Source of the DNA: Flavimarina sp. Hel_I_48
GTDB taxonomy: Bacteria > Bacteroidota > Bacteroidia > Flavobacteriales > Flavobacteriaceae
NCBI RefSeq assembly: GCF_000733945.1
Contig: NZ_JPOL01000002.1
Coordinates: 2,109,001-2,173,000 of the forward strand
Direction of reading: 5' to 3'
Length of the DNA stretch: 64,000 nucleotides
Each line of letters starts with the position of its first letter. Within the stretch, counting starts at the first letter, position 1. The notes under the pieces were generated by a model. It saw only the letters and a program-made list of their open reading frames with translations, searched no databases and was not told where the DNA came from. The position numbers were made by a program, and so were the translations under genes. Of the stretch, positions 60,028 to 64,000 are shown in pieces.

Positions 60028-62598
60028 ATGAAAACGGTTTTAACGCTATCCCTTTTACTCTCGATTATAGTACTTTCCTGTAAAAGTGAAAAAGTGCAGC
60101 CAGATCTTTTATCCAATGGTATTTCGGAAAATCTCGCCATTTACCGGAAAAATCAGGTAGATGGTGTCATTTATCGGCTTGATTTTAAAATTCCGCTTCA
60201 GCAGGAGGATTCCATTCCCGCAAAACTTGAGCTTAACCTGAACATCAATACGCTTGACCAGCCGCTTTACCTGGACTTTAAGGAGAAGAAGGAAAATCTG
60301 ATATCGGTTTCGGTTAATGGTAAAAATATTCCCATTGATTATCGCGAGCAGCATTTGATAATTGACCAAAAACACCTGAAAATCGGTGAAAATATCCTGA
60401 AAATCGACTTTATTGCCGGGGAATTATCTTTAAACAGGAATCCGGATTTTCTTTATACCCTGCTCGTTCCAGACCGCGCCAGTACGGTTTTTCCGTGTTT
60501 TGACCAGCCTAATATTAAAGCAGAATATATTCTGCATATCACCGCGCCAAAAGACTGGAACGTAATGGCCGGTGCGCCGGAAGAAAAAACAATTGAAAAA
60601 GATGATTTCACCGAACATCAATTCGGCAAAACGGACAAGATGAGCACCTATTTGTTTTCTTTTGTCGCTGGTAAATTTGAGGAAGCGATCAGTGAAAAGG
60701 AAGATCTCACCATGCACATGCTCTACCGCGAGACAGATCCCGAAAAGATAGAATACAGTGTAGATACTATATTTGATCTGCATCAGCAGTCAGTTGATTT
60801 TCTGGAAGACTACACCGGTCATCCGTTTCCGTTTCAGAAACTGGATTTTGCCGCGATTCCTGTTTTTCAGTACGGCGGGATGGAGCATGTGGGCGCGATT
60901 CAGTATCGGGAATCTTCGCTTTTTCTGGATCACACAGCCACCGAAAGTCAAAAACTGAGCCGCGGCAAACTCATTGCGCACGAGACTTCGCATATGTGGT
61001 TTGGCGATCTGGTGACCATGCAATGGTTCAATGACGTCTGGATGAAAGAGGTTTTCGCCAATTTTATGGCAGATAAGATCGCAAATCCCGCATTTCCTGA
61101 TATTAACCACGATTTGCTTTTTGTGCTCAATCATTATCCCAGCGCCTATGGCGAAGACCGAACGCGGGGCACAAACCCCATACGTCAGGATCTGGAAAAC
61201 CTGAAAGATGCAGGGTCACTTTATGGCGCTATAATTTATAATAAAGCGCCCATCATGATGCGGCAGCTGGAGCTTGCCGTGGGCAAAGAAAAATTCCGCG
61301 AAAGCATACGGGAATACATAAAAACCTACGCGTATGACAATGCCGACTGGAACAATCTGATTGAAATTCTGGATGGGAAAACGGCACTGGACATGAAAAA
61401 ATGGAGCGCTATCTGGGTAAACCAAAGCGGCCGTCCCGTTTTTTCTGATGACGTAAAGTATGATAAGGATACAATTTCATCTTTTGAAATTCTTCAGCAG
61501 GCAGAAGATGGTTCAGATAAAATCTGGCCACAAACCTTTAAAATCGGCTTGATTTATCCCAATTCTACCCGGATTTTCACCGTTAATTTAACCGATAGAA
61601 AAACTCAAATTAATGAAATTGAAGGCTTACCAAAACCACAAAACATCATTTATAACTATGATGGCCTGGGTTATGGCGTTTTTCCGCTTGCGGAAAATAC
61701 AGTGATGCAAATCCCACAAATTAAAGATGAAGTGGCGCGTGCTTATAGTTATATCAACAGTTACGAAAAGACACTGAATGGGGAAATTGATGTACTTGCG
61801 GAATTTAAATTGCTAGAAGAAGGTTTAAAAAGTGAGAAAAACGAATTTATACTGAATTTGATCTCAAGTGAATTGCAGAGCATTTTTTGGCATTTCCTCA
61901 CGCCTGAACAACGTGATGACCATCAAAAAGAGCTTGAAACTTTAGTTTATAATGCGCTTAAAAACAATTTGAAACCGAACATAAAGAAGACCCTTTTTAA
62001 TGTTTTTAGCAATGTGGCATATTCTGAAGAAGGCAGGGAAAAACTGTATAAAATCTGGAAAAAAGACACAAAAATAGCCGATTTAAGGCTAAACGAGGAC
62101 GATTTTACGGCTATGGCGCAGGATCTGGCGGTTTATAAACACCCAAAAAGAGCAGAGATTTTAGAACAAACGGAAGATTTTATCTCAAATCCAGATAAGA
62201 AGAAACGCTTTCAGTTTTTACTTCCTGCCTTGTCTGAAGATGAAAATGAAAGGGATGCCTTTTTCAATTCCTTTAAGGAAGAAAAAAACCGCGAGAAAGA
62301 ATCCTGGGTTACAGCTGCAGCAAATCTTATCAACCATCCGTTGCGGCAGCAAAGTGCGATAAAACACATACAACTTTCGCAGGATCTGGTAGAAGAAATT
62401 CAGCGTACGGGTGATATTTTCTTTCCCAAAGCCTGGCTGAATAGCACGATAGGCAATTATTCAGGCAAAGAAGCCTACGATATCCTGCAAAACTTTTTAA
62501 CTTCACACCCTGATTTTAGTCCTATTTTGAAAAAGAAATTATTGCAGGCGACAGACGATCTGTACCGTGTGCAAAGTATTAGAATCGATAAAAAATAA
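60028..62598 (+). CDS. M1 aminopeptidase, lipoprotein (PepN-like)
   Basis: 856 aa from the ATG at 60028; a frame from 59971 would add residues ahead of the signal peptide. Lipobox SIIVLSCKSE. The M1 catalytic region has GGMEHVGAIQYRESSLF (GxMEN-type exopeptidase loop) and HETSHMWFGDLVTMQWFNDV WMKEVFANF with HETSH at 318-322 and the Glu ligand in KEVFAN. A full helical C-terminal domain follows, as in aminopeptidase N. It removes N-terminal residues from peptides at the cell envelope. It lies 31 bp after the amidohydrolase gene. Confidence 0.93.
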   Translation: MKTVLTLSLLLSIIVLSCKSEKVQPDLLSNGISENLAIYRKNQVDGVIYRLDFKIPLQQEDSIPAKLELNLNINTLDQPLYLDFKEKKENLISVSVNGKNIPIDYREQHLIIDQKHLKIGENILKIDFIAGELSLNRNPDFLYTLLVPDRASTVFPCFDQPNIKAEYILHITAPKDWNVMAGAPEEKTIEKDDFTEHQFGKTDKMSTYLFSFVAGKFEEAISEKEDLTMHMLYRETDPEKIEYSVDTIFDLHQQSVDFLEDYTGHPFPFQKLDFAAIPVFQYGGMEHVGAIQYRESSLFLDHTATESQKLSRGKLIAHETSHMWFGDLVTMQWFNDVWMKEVFANFMADKIANPAFPDINHDLLFVLNHYPSAYGEDRTRGTNPIRQDLENLKDAGSLYGAIIYNKAPIMMRQLELAVGKEKFRESIREYIKTYAYDNADWNNLIEILDGKTALDMKKWSAIWVNQSGRPVFSDDVKYDKDTISSFEILQQAEDGSDKIWPQTFKIGLIYPNSTRIFTVNLTDRKTQINEIEGLPKPQNIIYNYDGLGYGVFPLAENTVMQIPQIKDEVARAYSYINSYEKTLNGEIDVLAEFKLLEEGLKSEKNEFILNLISSELQSIFWHFLTPEQRDDHQKELETLVYNALKNNLKPNIKKTLFNVFSNVAYSEEGREKLYKIWKKDTKIADLRLNEDDFTAMAQDLAVYKHPKRAEILEQTEDFISNPDKKKRFQFLLPALSEDENERDAFFNSFKEEKNREKESWVTAAANLINHPLRQQSAIKHIQLSQDLVEEIQRTGDIFFPKAWLNSTIGNYSGKEAYDILQNFLTSHPDFSPILKKKLLQATDDLYRVQSIRIDKK

Positions 62599-62602
62599 AA
62601 TC

Positions 62603-63301
62603 ATGAAACACCTAAAATATATAGTTGCAGCTCTCTTTTTTGTACTAAGCTTTTCGGGAAATGCGCAAACCCAGGAAGCTAGATTGATCTATGTGATGGA
62701 CCCGCAATGTAGCTGGTGCTACGCAAATACCAGTAATATTGAGGAAATCGAAAAAGTCCTTAACGGAAAGATGGATGTTCAGTTAAAAGCGGCAGGTATG
62801 TGGCTGGGCAATGAAGCACCACAAGGTGGCGTTGCTTTTTTAAGTAGGATATCGCAGCACCTTCCGGCAATGATTTCAAGGACCGGTGCAAGCGTAGGGA
62901 CTAATTATTACGATCTCGCCTCAGATGCTTCCTATACCTTCAGCAGCCTGGAACCAGCGGCCGCCATTGAACAGGTGGGTGCCACAAATCCAGATAAAAA
63001 GTTACTTTTTGCCAAAATGGTTGAAGAAGCCCTATTTAAAGATGGAAAACGCCTTGATAAATTAGAAACCTATCTGGGAATCCTCAAAACTTTAAACATA
63101 GATGTCGAATTGTTTAAGAAAAACTGGATGAGCGCCGAAAATCTGGCCAATACCAGAGCGGATTTTGAACGTGCCAAAAAGCTGGTTATCACGTTCCCTA
63201 CCTTAGTACTGCAAAAGGGCGGAAAAAATGAGATTTTAGGTGTGGGATATTTTACAAAAGAAGAGATACTGCCAAAGATTGAAGCCGCTCTGAATAATTA
63301 G
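62603..63301 (+). CDS. DsbA-family thioredoxin-fold protein, exported
   Basis: 232 aa from the ATG at 62603, 4 bp after the M1 stop. Signal peptide KYIVAALFFVLSFSGNAQ. Thioredoxin-like active site DPQCSWCYANTSN (Cys36, Cys39) after the first strand, then an all-helical insert (VGTNYYDLASDASYTFSSLE PAAAI) and the cis-Pro loop TFPTLVLQKGG. This is the FrnE/DsbA_2 subgroup. It probably handles disulfides in the periplasm and may be cotranscribed with the peptidase. Confidence 0.88.
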   Translation: MKHLKYIVAALFFVLSFSGNAQTQEARLIYVMDPQCSWCYANTSNIEEIEKVLNGKMDVQLKAAGMWLGNEAPQGGVAFLSRISQHLPAMISRTGASVGTNYYDLASDASYTFSSLEPAAAIEQVGATNPDKKLLFAKMVEEALFKDGKRLDKLETYLGILKTLNIDVELFKKNWMSAENLANTRADFERAKKLVITFPTLVLQKGGKNEILGVGYFTKEEILPKIEAALNN

Positions 63302-63338
63302 AAATTCCTCCCACTCACAGAATTATCAGTTTTTTTAT

Positions 63339-64000
63339 ATGTCAAAACCTTTTCGCTTTAAACAATTTACGGTTGCCCAGGACCGCAGCGCCATGCAGGT
63401 GGGAACAGATGGTGTATTGCTGGGCGCCTGGGCTCCGCTGGATACAACACCAGAAAGTATACTTGATATAGGCACCGGTACGGGAGTAATTGCCCTGATG
63501 CTTGCTCAGCGCTGTGACGCACAGACCATAGACGCACTGGAGCTTGACGATGCCGCTTATGAACAGGCGACCGATAATTTTGAAGATTCCCCCTGGGGCG
63601 ACCGGCTGTTTTGCTATCATGCACATCTTTATGAGTTCGTCACCGAAATGGACGACACCTACGATCTTATAGTCTGCAATCCGCCTTTTTTTGAGAACGG
63701 ACAAAAAACCGGTGATAATGCTCGGGATCAGGCGCGTTTTGAAGAAGCCATGCCTTTTGAATTGTTGGTTTCCGCTGCTGCGAAATTATTAAATCCCGAA
63801 GGTGTTTTTGCCGTTATACTTCCCTTTTCCCGCAAAGCGGAATTCTTGAAACTTGCCGCTCAGGTGGAGCTCTTCCCATTTAAAATCACCAATGTGAAAG
63901 GTAACGCTGAAAAAGATTTCAAAAGGGTATTGATCGCTTTTTCAATCAAAACAAAGGATATGACAGAAGACGAACTTGTGATTGAAAAAGCCCGTCACGA
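63339..64000 (+). CDS. trmN6: tRNA1(Val) (adenine(37)-N6)-methyltransferase, cut by the window edge
   Basis: The first 220 codons of a plus-strand gene, open to the right edge. MSKPFRFKQFTVAQDRSAMQ VGTDGVLLGAW is the diagnostic N-terminus of YfiC/TrmN6. SAM motif ILDIGTGTGVIALMLAQRC and the N6-adenine methyltransferase motif CNPPFFENGQ (NPPF at residue 114) follow, then LPFSRKAEFL and KDFKRVLIAF. It methylates A37 of tRNA-Val. ATG at 63339. Confidence 0.9.
   Translation, partial: MSKPFRFKQFTVAQDRSAMQVGTDGVLLGAWAPLDTTPESILDIGTGTGVIALMLAQRCDAQTIDALELDDAAYEQATDNFEDSPWGDRLFCYHAHLYEFVTEMDDTYDLIVCNPPFFENGQKTGDNARDQARFEEAMPFELLVSAAAKLLNPEGVFAVILPFSRKAEFLKLAAQVELFPFKITNVKGNAEKDFKRVLIAFSIKTKDMTEDELVIEKARH

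Overview
This is a Flavobacteriaceae-type (Bacteroidota) chromosomal segment. Three things point there: gene content and order (BlaI/BlaR1 with a TonB-like tail, ftsX-DUF3098-uppP-truB, mqo, cbpA/cbpM, rpsP-rimM, two M1 peptidases), promoters of the Bacteroidota TAnnTTTG -7 type, and weak Shine-Dalgarno signals. No rRNA, tRNA, CRISPR array, transposase or integrase was seen. The first gene (GH3-like) and the last (tRNA1Val methyltransferase) run off the window.

Layout. 0-7.5 kb: partial GH3-like gene, DUF2797 protein, a BlaI/BlaR1/TPR unit behind a palindromic operator, GIN lipoprotein, era and a HigB-HigA pair. 7.5-13.8 kb, minus strand: purine nucleoside phosphorylase, DUF2064 transferase, rhodanese, TonB-like protein, truB, uppP, DUF3098, ftsX. 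14-26.5 kb: leuS carrying three in-frame copies of a palindromic repeat, an alanine dehydrogenase gene broken by a deletion, membrane Zn-peptidase, CBS protein, CDF transporter, mqo, S9 peptidase, and a decayed leucine-rich-repeat gene.

26.8-34.8 kb is an AT-rich accessory island, all minus strand: isochorismatase-like hydrolase, PLD-like protein with a helix-turn-helix tail, two lipoproteins, an unknown 345-aa protein, an OLD-family ATPase/TOPRIM nuclease, a HEPN-motif protein and a zinc-ribbon protein. Three genes each sit alone between matched GTT.../...AAC inverted repeats, and the spaces between them hold about 130-bp imperfect palindromes sharing a core. This has the logic of integron cassettes with attC sites, with no integrase visible. 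The island may be a defence-gene cassette array.

34.9-43.7 kb: short SSB, M1 peptidase, DUF3124 lipoprotein, K+/H+ antiporter, an array of 85-bp palindromic repeats (two units in a 189-bp tandem duplication), an MNT/HepT pair with an amber codon in hepT, an MFS exporter and a DUF4239 protein.

43.7-53.6 kb is a tight nine-gene minus-strand cluster that I do not recognise: myo-inositol-phosphate-synthase homologue, HD-like protein, methyltransferase, Gfo/Idh oxidoreductase, zinc-ribbon/metallo-beta-lactamase-fold protein, YcaO, TIM-barrel isomerase, GT4 glycosyltransferase and PIG-L deacetylase. The inositol phosphate/GT4/deacetylase set recalls mycothiol-like glycoside assembly, combined here with a YcaO. 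It is the best candidate for an undescribed pathway.

53.9-64 kb: candidate small RNA, cbpA-cbpM, a hypothetical protein, a Pmp3-type membrane peptide, rpsP-rimM, a Panacea-domain gene with a small membrane protein (possible toxin-antitoxin pair), amidohydrolase, M1 lipoprotein peptidase, DsbA-like protein and trmN6.
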